Shown: positions 31,231 to 44,336, counted from the first letter of the stretch. The stretch: DNA of 64,000 nt from Selaginella tamariscina (GCA_003024785.1 PUQB01000147.1:283501-347500), one strand, 5' to 3'. A program made the numbers and translations. Notes: generated by a model not told the origin, from the sequence alone.

Positions 31231-34203
31231 ATGTATAATACTGGAGATAAAGTATGTCTTCTTCGGAACAACGAGATAGTTGGCACTGGAACTGTGGAAG
31301 TTCGAGATGATAATGCATCATGTCACAATATTGCCCAAGGATCTTGTGTGTACGTATGGGTGAACACCATTTTCAAGCATGTTGAGGTTCCTGGAATGGA
31401 ATTTGAGGAGGGTTCTCCTGTATTGTGGAATTTGGATGAAGTCAAGGCTGACACAGAATATACAGAGTCACAAACAAACAGTAGCACGAGTTTTCCAGAT
31501 GATGGCTTGCCTGCTGTGATGGATGAGGTGATTCTCTTTCTTCATGAGATTGAGGTTGGGAGAGGCATCATCACAGCTATAAATCCAATGGAAGCAGTGT
31601 CAGAAGAGAAACTAGGGTCCGACTTCGTGGGTGTAGTTGTGACAGAGGTTTCACCTAATGGCACTTTGCATCCTGGATCCCTCGTGAGGTGGCGAACATC
31701 TGAATTAAGACGGCAAGATGGTTCAACATATTCTGGGTTGGATTTCAATAATAACAACCCGGAAGAACAACTCATATTTGAAGAGGTTCCTTGCATTGGT
31801 CCTATTATAAGAAAAAGGCGATTCATGGGTTGCAGATCTTCCCCTACATGTTTCAGCAAGAGGATGAAGATGGATCCTACATCTTCCGAAAGTGTTACGA
31901 GCATTTCCACGATTGACTGCTGCAAGAAGAAGTGTTGTCAGATGGCAGACCGGAATGAAATTACCCAATGTAGACATGTCTTTCGTACGCTCACCCAAAA
32001 GCAAAGGCATGAGTTTGTATATGCTGCACTAACTGGGTGTATTGATGGAATGGCTTCGGACACAGGTTATCAGAGTACATCCATGGTATTTAATAAGGTG
32101 GCCATCTGCTTCAAAGCTTGGTACAGTATATATGGGATCCCAAAGACCACGTTCTACCGTCGGAGGGGATGAGTGGTTAGATGGAGCGCGAACCTCAGTA
32201 CATGGGAACACTGGCTTGGTCAAAACCCGCTCTCACATTATGGCAGCCATAGAGATACTCAAGGCTTTTGTGGAAGCAAATGCAGACAGGATGCCTCACA
32301 AATGCCGAACCACAAATGCAGGGGTCAGGGAAAATCTCAAGGTTTTGCCTTCGATCTACACTCAATTGAAGCTGTGTGAACATGTGAACAAGTGCCTCAG
32401 CTTGATGGGGCTGCAAGCAATCTGCACTGGTACCTTCAACAACATATGGAATACTCATTTTAAGGATGTGGAGATTGCAAAACACTCTAGCTTTTCCAAG
32501 TGTGACACTTGTACATCATTGAAGGCTGCAGAGGCTTGTGCAAAAACCTTGGTGGAGATCACTGCCATTCAAAAGAAGATGGAGGCCCACATGATTGCGC
32601 AACAAACTTGCCGGTCTCAGTACTATGCACACCGCATGCTTTCTGTGTCACGCCCATCAGAGTACCTGTGCTTGATCCATGACAAGATGGATCATTCAAA
32701 GACCAGCATTCCAAAGCTCGTTGCAACACCAAAGTGCCTTGGAAATGTCATGAAACTTCCGATTTCATTGACAGTGTGCTAACACATGGACACGGTTGTG
32801 AATCATATGGACACTTTTCACTTCCACATTGGTCTAGCGACTCCAATTTCACTATTGGGTCGTTGGCCATGTGTTTCAGAAACCTTGAAGCCCACTCACA
32901 GACAAGTCCTATCGGTGATCTCAAAGTGAAGAAACAACACCTTCAACCTTTACATAATGCTCTCATGAACACGTCTGCACTTGAGGCTACTTGGGAATAT
33001 GAGAGGCATTGTCAGCAACCTGCACAAAAAACAATGGCCCTGTTGAGAGTTCAGGTTCAGTGGAGGGATCTAGCTCAAATAGTGTACATGTGTCCTCAAC
33101 ATCAAATAAGCTTCCTCGTCATTTGCTTTTACAGATGGATAATTGTGCAGGCGAGAACAAAAATAGGTAAATCATTTTACTTAAGGGTTTCTCAAGCTCA
33201 TACTTACTTTTATTTTCTAGATATGTGCTAGCATACTTGTCAATGCTTGTTGCCAAAGGTGTGTTTGAAACAATCACGCTCAGTTTTCTTATGGTTGGTC
33301 ACACTCATGAAGATATTGATGCGTTCTTCAGCAAGGTCTCCAACTCTACAAAAAGGACAAGTGCACTTACCTTACCGCATATGATGAATCTTTTTGAAAA
33401 TTGCATCTCCAAAAAAAGTTGTGCTTTGCTTGTGACTGAGGTGCCAGACTTCAAAAAATTTCTCAAGGAGTATATAAAAGAGGGGAGTGATTCTTTAGTT
33501 GGTCACCTTGTGCCGCTACAATTCTTTTTCTATACGAGATGGTATACCTATTATGCAGTACAAGTTACGGCCATCAGAGCAGGAGTGGTTACCGAAAGAG
33601 GGGTTAATGCTCTTCAAAAGTGGAGAGAATGGAAAGCCACTTCTCCCAGAAGGACAACCAGACCCTATTCCATTGAGTGCCCAGCTCAAGGAACAAGAGG
33701 TTATTATTGATGGCATCAAAAAATATGTGGCATGGGTTCAAAAATCGATGCCAAAGAATTCTGATAAGGCAACTGGTTACTCAGAACTATATAAGCATGT
33801 GGTTGACTATTGGGAGACTGTTGTTCGAGAGTTGGAAGGGCCTACTGTCACAAGTACAGAATTGCAACACCCTTTTTGGCCTAAAACAAGGTGGCGAGAG
33901 GAGATTGAAATGACATCACTGAGCACAGACGACATAGAAGCCAGTAGTGATGTGGAAGTGCAAACCCCACACTTTGTTGGACAAAGGAACCAAAAACCTA
34001 AAGCATACTTTGATTGCTGCCAGGATCTTCAAAAACTAATGATGGTTCTCATTACTCCAGATGCGTCATATAATCAGCCTATTTGGATGGGTCAAATTAT
34101 CGACACACCTGAAGTAATCACAAAAAATAGTATTGTTAAGGTTGCATGGTTCAAACCACAAAAAAGGCGACACGAGAAGGTTAAATCCATTCGATATAGG
34201 TAG
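31231..34203 (+). pseudogene. DUF7869-like transposase-type protein of the composite element, copy A
   Basis: Starts at the ATG at 31,231 (MYNTGDKVCLLR). The N-terminus has two tandem related domains (VGTGTVEVRDDNASCHNIA... and VGRGIITAINP...), resembling the domain at the end of plant En/Spm-type proteins. A Cys pair, CDTCTSLK, and an RNase-H-like region follow: LIHDKMDHSKTS, LLQMDNCAGENKNR, FLMVGHTHEDIDAFF. This order is characteristic of DUF7869 proteins, and the acidic residues suit a DDE/D-type nuclease. A 54-bp GT-AG intron (33,167-33,220) splits ENKNR from YVLAYL. Inactivating changes relative to copy B: an extra G near 32,168, single-base losses near 32,770 and 33,032, a small loss near 33,530, a deletion near 34,178 and TAG for TGG at 34,201. 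The nuclease role is inferred. Confidence 0.6.
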
Positions 34204-34776
34204 ATGTCAAGAAACGTTGATAAAGTCACAATTAACAAAACTGCAAGGGAATGTATGTTTTCTGAAGCTTAAAGCAATTATAAAATTATAAAATATCATA
34301 TATTTAATATTCATAATTATTATAAACTCTTTAATAATAGTGCCAAATTGTTTACTTAACTATATAAATTTAAAAAAACGATATGGAAGATTATTAGAGG
34401 ATTTTATATTATATATATATTATTACTACTACAAATTTTTAATTAATAATGTTATATTTAAATATTAATATTTTAATAACAACATCAATATTTATATAAT
34501 GTACCTCTTATGCTCTTCCTTAATTGTTATATTAGATAATATATTATATAATTTAATACTTTCTACTTTTATAATGTTATTAATTTTTGTTCAATGAATG
34601 CTATAATTTATTAAAGGGTTGAATACAAAATAGAATATTTTAAAGAATATTCTATTTTCAAACATATATTCTAAAGAATATTCCTTTAATATTAGAAAAT
34701 GCTAATTAAATAGTTAAAATTGCTAATTATTAGGAAATGGGACTATAGCCATGCCCATTTTAGTTACAACTTGCAT
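34204..34776. other. 3' terminal non-coding part of composite element, copy A
   Basis: AT-rich tail with an internal inverted repeat near the end (AATAGAATATTTTAAAGAATATTCTATTTT at about 34,630, with ATATTCTAAAGAATATTCC following). It ends in CCATTTTAGTTACAACTTGCAT at 34,776, where plus-strand chromovirus RT begins. Copy B has the same tail at 55,946-56,451. Confidence 0.55.
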
Positions 34777-37143
34777 AATGATGTGTTTAGAGACTATCTA
34801 GACAAGTTCGTAGTGGTGTATATTGATGACCAATTTAACAATCAAGGAACATGTAAAGCACTTGGAAAAGATGTTTTAGAAATTGAGAGAGAACCAGCTA
34901 TATGCTAAAGAAAGCAAGTGTGCGTTTGGTCAAACCAAGACAAACTTCTTGAACACTCAATTTTCAGGTGGGAAAGTTGTCATGGATCCAAAGAAAGTAC
35001 AAGCCATTACCAAGTTGCAAATTTTGAAAGACGTACATGAAGTTAAAATAATTTTTATTACATGAAGTTAGAGCATTTCTTGGATTGACAGGTATTATCA
35101 AAGGTTCATAAAAGATTATTTAAAGATTGCAACTCCATTGACCAACCTCATAAAAAACATTTCTTGACACTAGACTCTAAAGTGCCAACGAGCGTTTATC
35201 AGACTCAAAGAAGCTATCTTTTCTAAGCTTGTGTTGCAATTGCTAACTTTTGAAGATTCATTTGAGGTTGAATCTAATGCATCCAACTTTGCAATTGGTG
35301 GTGTATTATAACAAAAGACATCTGATGTCCTTCTTTTCGAAGAAGTTGGATGCAACACAAGTTCGATGGCCTACTCACAAAAAGGAAATATTGTTATTAT
35401 TGCTTCCTTGGAAATATTGGCCTCATTATCTTTTAAGTCATGGCACTATGGTTTGAACATATAGTGTAGTTTTAAGGTACTTTGAAATGCAATTAAAGTT
35501 ATCGCCAAAATATGCTAAATGGCAGTAGAAGTTAACTCAATTTCAACATGAATTTAGACATAAAAACTGAAAAAGATAATGTGATAGCTGACGCACTCAA
35601 TAAGAAGGGTCATCTTCATATTATGTTGGTACCAGTGTCAACTTTGGTAGATGAATTTGTGATGGCATATTCTTAAGATGAGTTTGTTAATGAGGCTTTG
35701 AACCTAGTAACAAAGAGGAAACGAGTTCATCAATTACGAAGAGATGGTGATATTCCACTAGAAATATAAAGAAAATTGAACACACTCAAGCAAGCACAAT
35801 TTATAGTATGAGATGGGGTTCTTTATTATAAAAGAAGAGACTTTATGTTTTAAAAGGGACATAGAAGCAAAGGTTGTTAAGAGAATATCACGATGTTCCT
35901 TTGGCAAGACATGGTGGAAGACTTAAGACGTTGGCTCTACTGAAACATGGATTTTATTGGCCGAGAATGATAAATGACGTTATTGAGTATGTTAAGATAT
36001 GTTCCACATGTTAACAAGTGAAGAGTCAATCACAAAAACGAGTTGGGAAGTTGCAGTGAATATGGCCATTTTAGAGCGTTACTTTGGACTTTGTCACGGC
36101 ATTAAAAAATCTTGTGGTTTTAATGCCCTCATGATGGTGGTCGATCGATTTTCAAAGGTTACTCATTTTATTCTAACTTTAGAGACGGTGAATGCGAAAT
36201 AAGTAACAAAGCTATTTTTCTACGAAGTCATAAGAGTATGCAAACTACTGAAAATGATGATTGTAGATTGAGATCCTTGATTTATAGGCAAATTTTAGGA
36301 AACGTTGTTTAAATAGTTTGGCACGATGCTAAAGTTTAGTATAGCTTATCATATGTAAATAAATGGTCAAACAGAGAGGGTGAACTGACAAGTCGAGAAC
36401 TATCTTAGATGTTATGTTCAAGGTGATCAACTTGATTGGGTTGAACACTTGGATATATCTAAGATATGTTATAATAACTCGATGGACACTGCAATTAGGT
36501 GTAACCCAATGGAAGTGTTAATTAGAAATAAGGGTGATATTCCTCAAAGCATGGTGTTACCAAAAGACAATACCATTCGAGTTCCTTTTTGTAGCAGAGG
36601 TCATTGGACATTTGTATCTTGCATGGGATGCTACGTGTCAAGCAATGATTGCAACACAAGAAAAATATCGTCAACAGTACGATAAGCATCGGCGGGATGT
36701 AGAGTATAAAGTTGGTGTTATGGTATTGATGAGTACCATAAACTTAACGTTTTTAACAACTTTTTTGAGGAAGTTTCTATTGCACACGAGTAGGCAAGTT
36801 GACTTATGGGTTAGATCTTACTCCAGAGTTGGGAGTGATACACAATTTGTTTTATGTTAATCTACTCGAACCATGTCACAAGGATGAAAAACATTCAAAA
36901 AAATATTATAATTTACGTCCGCCTCCAAAATTAGTTGGTGAGGAGAAAGAATTCAAGGTTAAGGCAATATTAAAAAAGGAACATGGGCGGTGAAAACGTA
37001 AACATGAATATTTCGTTAAGTGGAAAGGTTACCTGACATGTAAGTCGACATGAGAACCATTGGAGAATCTACAAAATGCGATGGAGTTAGTGAATGAGTT
37101 CGAAGCGAGGTCTCAAGCTATTTGTTATGATGTTGAAAAATAA
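34777..37143 (+). pseudogene. Chromovirus (Ty3/gypsy) pol remnant: RT, RNase H, integrase, chromodomain
   Basis: Plus-strand pol beginning inside RT (NDVFRDYLDKFVVVYIDD at 34,777-34,840), continuing with LYAKESKCAFGQTKTNFL and the RNase H piece DATQVRWPTHKKE. The integrase zinc region is at about 35,890-36,010 (HDVPLARHGGRL, HGFYWPRM, CSTC then stop). The integrase core VVDRFSKVTHFI is at about 36,140, but the first catalytic Asp context (MDFI) reads MAIL. A C-terminal chromodomain, EYFVKWKGYLT, lies at 37,006-37,040, where the conserved Trp before EPLENL is a stop. Everything upstream of the RT YIDD region is missing because the composite element abuts it. Confidence 0.8.
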
Positions 37144-37479
37144 AGTGGACTTAATTTCTTATTAATCTAGGGGTCGACAAATAATATTAACTAAAGACCT
37201 CCGATATAAATTCTAGTTAAAGTAAAAAATTAATTAATTTATTGTCTGTGTTAGGTGAAAGACTTTGTAAATGTGCAAAAGATCTCCATGTGACTTCATG
37301 TCATAGGTGGTGCCTTCGACAACTAAGTTAATAACTTAGTGAATAACAATTTTGGAGTACTTGGCTTTGCGTAATGCAAGGGGGATAAATAAATTAAGTG
37401 AAATTTTTACTAACTCTATATAGAGTGATTATGTTAGTTTTTGGTTAAATTTTTCTAACTTAATTTAGTCTTAGACTTT

Positions 37480-37820
37480 TACTTTGGAGTTGACTGTTGT
37501 CACCTACTATATTATGTTGACGGGCCCTAAATATAGTAGGAAACGAGTCTACTTAATGCACTTGGGTATCTAGTGATGGTTTAGCTAAGTGTCATTAGGT
37601 ATTTGCAAGAAACTTTAGGTAAAGTTAGAACTTACCTTCTAGAATACTCTCCCCCAATTTGACATTCAAGTTAGGTTTTCCAGTTAGTTTAGATGAGTTT
37701 GGCATGTTGACCCCCCCTCGGGTAGGGTTTAGGGTAGAAGTTATGTTAGGTTTCTCATTAACTAAGGGGTTGATATTCCATGCTAGCCCACTTACACGTG
37801 TTAACATGTGTTCACAGTGT
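37480..37820 (+). repeat. LTR-like fragment following the chromovirus
   Basis: Matches the outer part of the left palindrome arm (10,070-10,460): CACTTGGGTATCTAG, GCAAGAAACTTTAGGTAAAG, ACTTACCTTCTAGAA, GAGTTTGGCATGTT and GGGTAGGGTTTAGGG all have counterparts in order. Because it follows a plus-strand chromovirus pol, it identifies this repeat family as the probable LTR of that element. It breaks off at about 37,820. 37,144-37,480 and 37,820-38,030 hold nothing I can assign. Confidence 0.6.
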
Positions 37821-38029
37821 AGAAACGTTTCCCAATTAAAGCTGAGGGGATTTCAACCTTATATTAGCTTTATATGTCACTTATCTCGTCTCTAAAGTTA
37901 AAGATAAGATTTTGTTTTGGCCATTGCCATGTAGCATTCATAGGAAGCATATGTTTAATAGATCATATATCATAATTATGCATTTGCATTACTAAATGAT
38001 TAGAAAGAGATAACAATGTGGAGACTTAC

Positions 38030-41000
38030 TTCATAGCTGTCATAGCCCCCTTCTTGCCCTAACTGAATCCTATCCTCCTCTGCCTCTTCATACCAACCAT
38101 CATAACCGTTTACTTCTTTCTTGAGTAAGATCCTTCTTATCATTGTAGGATTTTTCATATCCTGTAGAATTTCCTATCATCATAGGATTTTCTTATTGCT
38201 CCTTTCTTATGAGTTTTCCTTCACTGTAGGAAAATTTTATGTATGCAGTTTTCCTACATGCTATATTTTTACTTTCATGGTACTTTAGATTCTCTTCTTT
38301 ATACTTCTAAAAGTTATTTCTCTCTTCCTTAAATTCTTGGCTGGAAGTTGATATGATTTTCTGTATCTTATTCCTTAAGTTTAGCATTTGTTTTCTTTTC
38401 ATGTTTCTTAGGCTCATCCTCTATAAATAGAATAGGAAAAACATCCTTTTTCATAATATCATTTAACTTCTTGTAATTTACACATACTCTCAATTTTTCA
38501 TTTTTTTAGGAATAATTACAAGTGGTAATAACTATTATGCACCTTGATAAGATAAATGAAATCAACATTTAACAGCTTATATATCTCCTCCTTAATAAGA
38601 TGTGCATAATTAGGATTCATCCTGTATACTTCATTTTAATAATAATTGTATAGTGTTGTACACAAATTAGAAGGTATACCTTTAAGATCTTTATAAGATC
38701 ATGCAAAAACGTCCTAATACTTTTAAAGCAAGTTCAATTTTTTTTTTTTGTAATTCTTTATTTAATTCTTGAGCAATAAATAAAATTTTAGGCTCATTTT
38801 TTATGTCTATATTTACTTGTTCTAAAGGATCTATGGTATACACATATGTATACTCTGCATGCTGTTCTTGTAAATCAATCTCATACGAAATTGCTTTATA
38901 AATTTTTTCTGCAATCCAAGCTTATCGTTTTCCTTTTGCTAAATAGTTTTCTTTCCTTTCAACACTATATGAAAGTCTATATTTGTTAAGACCTTTAGAT
39001 TACGATATGCATTCAAAATTTTTACTATCTAACCCATTAAACTAGTCATATCCTTAAGTCAGTTTTCCTTTTTAACGTACTTTTTAATATGATTATAGAT
39101 CATTAGTTTATTTTCTTCTTCTCCCAGCATCATCTTTCCTATTCCCCAATTATGTATAGCTTTGGCATATTCAACCAAGATCTGCCTAATAACATGTTAT
39201 ATACAATATCTTTTCCTTCCATTTGGAGGACAATGAATTATACCTTATGCTTAAGATCTTTTATGAATATAGTCACTCCTCTCACTATACTCACAGGCTT
39301 AACACTTCTTTGATCTGCCATTTTTAGATTAAAAGGAGTAGGCTCAATAGGACCTAAACCCATTTTTTTTACAAACATGTTCTTCAATAAAGTTAACTCT
39401 TAAACCTCTATCTATAGAACTCCTTTTATCCAATATATATTATGATGTTGAGTACATATCCATCATAATCATTCTTTTTCATAATGCTTCTCTACTCGGT
39501 GAACTTTATGTCTTGTATAAGTAGGTAAAGATTTTGGGATAATGTTTAACATTTGCAAATTTTGATTTTTAATATATGGGGCAATATGTATTAATTGTCC
39601 CAACATAATTGTGATTTCTTGACTCAATGCACTTTGAGCCATTGATTCTACCACATCATTTGAAATCTGCTTCATCGAAATACTTTGCTTTACAGGAATA
39701 TCCTTTTCACAAGAATATCCTTTACCTCCAGAATATTCCTTCCTAAAATAGAATTGGTTATTTTTAGATCTTTTGGTTTATTCTTGGTTTCTTGACCATG
39801 ATCTGAAATAGACTAGGGGAGATCTCGTTCCTGAAGATGAATGTTCATCTTTTTCTTGTCTGCATAGTATCCTGAGATGGATATACAGAATTTCTTTCTC
39901 CTGTTGTCATGAATTTCTTTTCTGAAATTTGTTTCTTTTGTACAGGTTATTGCTCTCACATCAGACTGATTTTCTATCTCACTTTCCCCACATCAATTAA
40001 TCGAGCTTCAAGCTGATGTTTAAGAGCATTACCTGAAGTAAAAGGTTGATTCCTAAGACAATTTGAAGAAATATGTCCTTTCTCTCCACATGTATATTAA
40101 TGGAATTCCTTCTTTACACTTCTCTTTGTATATAATCATTTTGATCTTTATAAATTCTTTTCTTGGATATGATCTTTCTAGTCCAATGTAGGACATCTTT
40201 TTTCTTCCCATATTAGGCTTGTATGGTAGAGTATAATTAGTTTGATTCCTTTCATACAGCCTATCACTTCCTCCTGTGTAAGGAGCATCCCTTCTATTAT
40301 TAAAGGGATTTTTGTTTCTTCCTTTTGCCCCAGGAATATGTTAATAAGAGGTTGTCTCACAGGAAGCGGCTTGTCATACTGGCATTCCTTTTTTTTTCAC
40401 ACGTGCCACATTTTAATTGATAAAATATTTACAATCTCTTGTTGAATGTCCTTCTTTATCACAAATTTGACATTTTGGCACTTTAGTCTGTATTCATCCA
40501 CAATATACCTAAGATTTTTACACTTAGCACATCATACCTTAGCATCCAATTCCTTATACATATAATTGTTTTTAAGGATTTAAGCAACTGTAATAACATT
40601 TTCTCATCAGCCTTATAGTCTCAAACCTTAATAGGTTCTTCCTCATCAACTAAACTATCCTCTCTTCTCTTTGAGGACTTTATCTTTTCTTCTGCTACAT
40701 TCTCTATTTGTTTCCTCTTTTTCTCATAATCTTTCAAATGCTTTACAAGATATTTCTTATTTACTTCTTGAATCATCATCGCATAATGCCTATATGGCTT
40801 CTGAAATCCTTGTTTATACCATTAAAGCAAAGCATCTCCTTACCATATAATTTACATTCTTTTCATGCTTCTTGAAACGATGTGTATATTCTTCTATAGT
40901 TTCAATTTTTCTTTATAGGATATTCCGGAGCTTCTCAAAGTGCCCTTCCGACAACTCTTCATTTTTAAAGTATTCTTTAAAAAACTTTTGTAACGTTCTC

Positions 41001-42890
41001 ATAATCTTCTTTCACATCTTTCTCTAACTCATAATATCAATCAGATGCATTTCCTTTTAATGTGTGAAAAAATATAGCTTATTTTATACAGCTTTACAAC
41101 TTTCTCAAACTGTAGCAAGTGTCTTTTCTTCTTTCTTATGGAAATATGGAGTACATCAATGTTCCTCCTAACATTCTGGAGAAAAATGTCATAGACATTC
41201 TCAGTGGGTTTTCTCTACCACCTTCCTTTGCACTAAGATGAGAACTTCCATGAAATCCTCCTCCTGGTCTATTATGAAATCCTGTTTCTTCTAACTCCTC
41301 TTCTTTTGCAATTTGATAGTCACCATATTATATATCCTTCACACCTTTAGTGGCACTTTCTCTTATTTGATTAATGAGTCTAATAAGAGCTTCTTGCCTA
41401 TTGACATATTTATTTTCTCTACATGAGCAATCTCTCTCTCGACCTGCTTATTCTCTCTCTCTCTTGCTAGAGATGAATTAGGATTATGATACATCTAAGG
41501 CTTCATCCATCATCATATACACACTTTTTTTCACTTAAGCTCTACTTCTTTTAGAGTTATTTCACATGTTAGAGCAGGTTTTCCCCCAACACCCCGGTGG
41601 ATCGGTTCATGGGGGCCTGGCATTCCTCCCCTGCGCATGCCTCCCCACAAAACTCACTTGCGGCTAAAATGGTGCTCGACATGAAACTCTCTGTATAGAT
41701 ATCTAACGTAACTGGCGTTTCTAGTCCCCTCCAGGCAGTAGGGCTTGTTGCAAGGGTTTGAAGGAGCAAGCATCCTTGTTGTTCTCCATATTACTCCTCA
41801 CTTAAGAATTTCATGAATTCCTACACAACAATGAAGAAATCCTTTATGGTTATGAATCACCCTTGTTCAAGAGCTTATCCCCACATTGCAAACAACGTTA
41901 CAGATTCCAAGATTAAAGAGTTAATAATGAATATGCAAAAGTGTGAGTTGAACGCCTTCACTATGCAAGTCCTTCATTACTCAGTAAACTAAAAATGTAA
42001 ATGTATGTTTTCAACATTACTCTTTCTAGTAGATCATGCCATTTACCCAAAAGTTGCCTTGATAGCGATGCAACATTAAATTCGTTTATTGCCAACATAT
42101 ATTATTTCTATCTCATTCTTATGATCCCACATGAGATAACTTCATAATCAAGTTAATTGAACTAGCTAACTTGAATACAAAGTGCACGCTTATAGCTAAT
42201 TAAGGTTTCAAGTTTACTTTGTTCAAATCAGGTAACTTGAACTTAATAAACTATTCACCTAATGTTACTTGTAGCTAGTGTAATTAAAATATTACGAACA
42301 TCAGACAATACTTTGATTACATTGGATCTTTGAACCAACTGCTTAATATATTTATCATATGTTAATATCTGACTTTTTGTTGTATTATTAAGTTTATCAC
42401 CATAGTCTGCTTTTGGAGTTACACTCTCGAAACATGTACTATAATGAGAGCTTATTTTACAATTCTTTATTAAAATGTAGTGTTCACTCTTATGTTTGAA
42501 TATGCCCTTCTTTTGAAGTCAAAGACGCACATTTGAACATAAGTCTTTCCCCATTTGACCATTATTGTTGGACCCAATATTGAATCTTGACTTAAGCCAA
42601 AACTCAATGGACACTGTCTGTTTCCAAATCATGTGTTATCCCAAATTAAAACACCTTTAAAAAAAAAAAAAAATTTTCAATAATGTGTAGACTTAGGATA
42701 TCACAAGACCCACCTCACAAGACTTAGTTTGTAAGCCAGAACAAACTAACATGCCATGTCTTATAGAAGTATATGGTAAGTAACCAAGATAAAATAACCT
42801 GACATACAACTTGGAAGTTGACTTCCAAATGGCCTTTCGACGTCAATTCCCTGTGTGAGCAATGCTAAGTCTTCCAAGATGACCCCAAGA
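38030..42890 (-). mobile_element. AT-rich Ty3/gypsy-like remnant, copy 2
   Basis: Duplicate of 4,975-10,050 in the same orientation, with small indels throughout and without the 6,139-6,348 hairpin. The RT start is near 38,465-38,505, the protease helix region at 39,675-39,469, zinc knuckles near 40,060-40,110 and 40,440-40,490, and gag near 40,990-40,770. Relative to copy 1 it has an extra ~100 bp near 39,865-39,950. Both copies are cut at the same point on the RT side. Confidence 0.7.
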
Positions 42891-43124
42891 GTCTATGTCA
42901 TAGTTTTTACTTTGACTCGACCCTTTACTTTGGACGTTGACTGTTGTTACCTACTGTACTATGTTGATGAACCCTAGATGTAGTGAGAAACAGCCTCGTT
43001 TAGTGCACTTAGGTGTTTAGGGGTAATCTGGCCGGCTATCTTTAGATGTTGCGAGAAACTCTAAGCGAAAGTAGCACTTACCTTCTAGAAAATCCACCCC
43101 CAATTTTGACGTCCTAGTAAGGTG
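42891..43124. repeat. Left palindrome-arm fragment flanking composite element copy B
   Basis: Corresponds to 10,045-10,274, ending GACGTCCTAGTAAGGTG at 43,124. In the first locus the arm continues (AGTTTGGCATG); here it stops and the composite element begins (GATACTGCTCAC). This marks the left breakpoint of copy B. Confidence 0.75.
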
Positions 43125-44003
43125 GATACTGCTCACAAAAATTTTCGAGATTCTTCTTTCTGAGGCACGTATCCAAGTAGTTCACTAGCTCATCCATGAT
43201 ATCGGTATCAGAATATGGATCGAAAGTGATTGGATGAATACAAGCAATGTTTTGGTTGAGCATAGCCTTCTGAGGAGAGTCGTCTACTACTAAGATATGT
43301 GCATTCTTCGTTATCCTTAAGCGACTGATCTCCCCATGAGTCCCAATTATTCTTTCATTCTTGAAGAAGTATGGCTTGCTTTCCTTTCTTATATTGTGAA
43401 ATTCGAGAGGTTTATAACACATTCGCTGGTCAAAAATCCAATCTTTACGAATCACCTCTTCTGCAACACTACAATGTTTCTTAAGCAAATTCAACAGCGG
43501 TGTTAAGTTATGAATCTGCATGCATGACCAAATCCCCACAAGCGCACCCATCTCCTTAAGCTTTTGAAAGAGACGATCCAACCCTGGACGAAAAATAATA
43601 TCATATCGAAATTTACCATGACAAGGAATGAAATCTCCTTGTTTGATTTCTTTTTTCTATCCTCGGGCCTTTGTCGATGAAGCAGAACACCATTGACATC
43701 CAACAACACAATATGGCCATGAGTAACATGAGATAGCGTTGCCTCTTGAATACTTTGCAAATCACTTGTTTGCTCCCTTTCACATTTATCCGTTGCCACT
43801 ATCTCGTTGCCTATCCCTTCATCATTTAATTGTACATCATCCTTACAAGATTCAGATATTGCATGCGCTGAAGAAATTGATTTCGGAACTGAAGCCAATA
43901 AAAATGATGATGAAAAAACTGAAGTGGCCCCCATGGTAACGATGTTTTGAGCTGCATTATTATCCATTTCCTGCATGAACTCTGTCATTCTGACATGTGG
44001 CAC
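43114..44003 (-). pseudogene. FCP1/SCP-like HAD phosphatase family protein in composite element
   Basis: Motif I is HIVLLDVNGVLLHRQRP at about 43,710-43,660. A shift of frame in an A-rich stretch follows, then YDIIFRPGLDRLFQKLKEMG, VGIWSCMQ (motif II region) and ILVVDDSPQKAML (motif III/IV) with a C-terminal LVNYLDTCL. This is the layout of NLI-interacting-factor/FCP1-type HAD proteins, which dephosphorylate phosphoserine, for example on the RNA polymerase II tail. The second Asp of motif I (DxD) is Asn here, as in the plant 'LD(I/V)NGLL' subgroup, so catalysis is uncertain. The last residues and stop (43,114) come from the flanking LTR-like repeat. It is transcribed in the same direction as the ParB/methylase-like gene. 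Not present in truncated copy A. Confidence 0.6.
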
Positions 44004-44336
44004 AAGAAATTGTCGCCAAACCCCTCTCTTACCTCATGCCAATGCTGAAAATCCATGTTCTCAATTGTTTCATTACATCTGCAAAATGATAATTAGCTGA
44101 CCTTAAAATTATCAAGGTATATTATTTACCTTGTTAATGTGTGACCCATGTTTGAACTAAAAGCTTCATTAATCCTTGAGAATTTATTTTCTGTACAAAT
44201 ATAAACGAAATATACAAAAATGCCTTATGTTACACTCATTTACAACTATTCGTCACTCTAACAATTCATTAACAATTCTTCTTCGCTATTACCTTCTGAG
44301 TGAGGCGAAGAAGGTCTAAGCCGCTTGTGAGATGGT

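Larger units (their letters stand above)
24415..34776. mobile_element. Composite element, copy A (left-truncated)
   Basis: Co-linear with 46,195-56,451. It holds, in order, the 5' part of the ParB/methylase-like gene (minus strand), a palindrome array, microsatellites, a minisatellite, a second palindrome array, and the DUF7869-like gene (plus strand). The left edge cuts the ParB-like gene in mid-frame at 24,414, so copy A is truncated. The right edge ends ...TTACAACTTGCAT at 34,776, exactly as copy B does at 56,451, although the flanks differ (here a chromovirus RT). A shared right end in unrelated flanks indicates a true terminus. I found no inverted terminal repeat to pair with it. Confidence 0.65.

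Noticed and set aside
24415-34776. Helitron origin of the composite element
   Set aside because: The right end ACAACTTGCAT lacks a CTRR end with a preceding hairpin, and no Rep/helicase gene is present.
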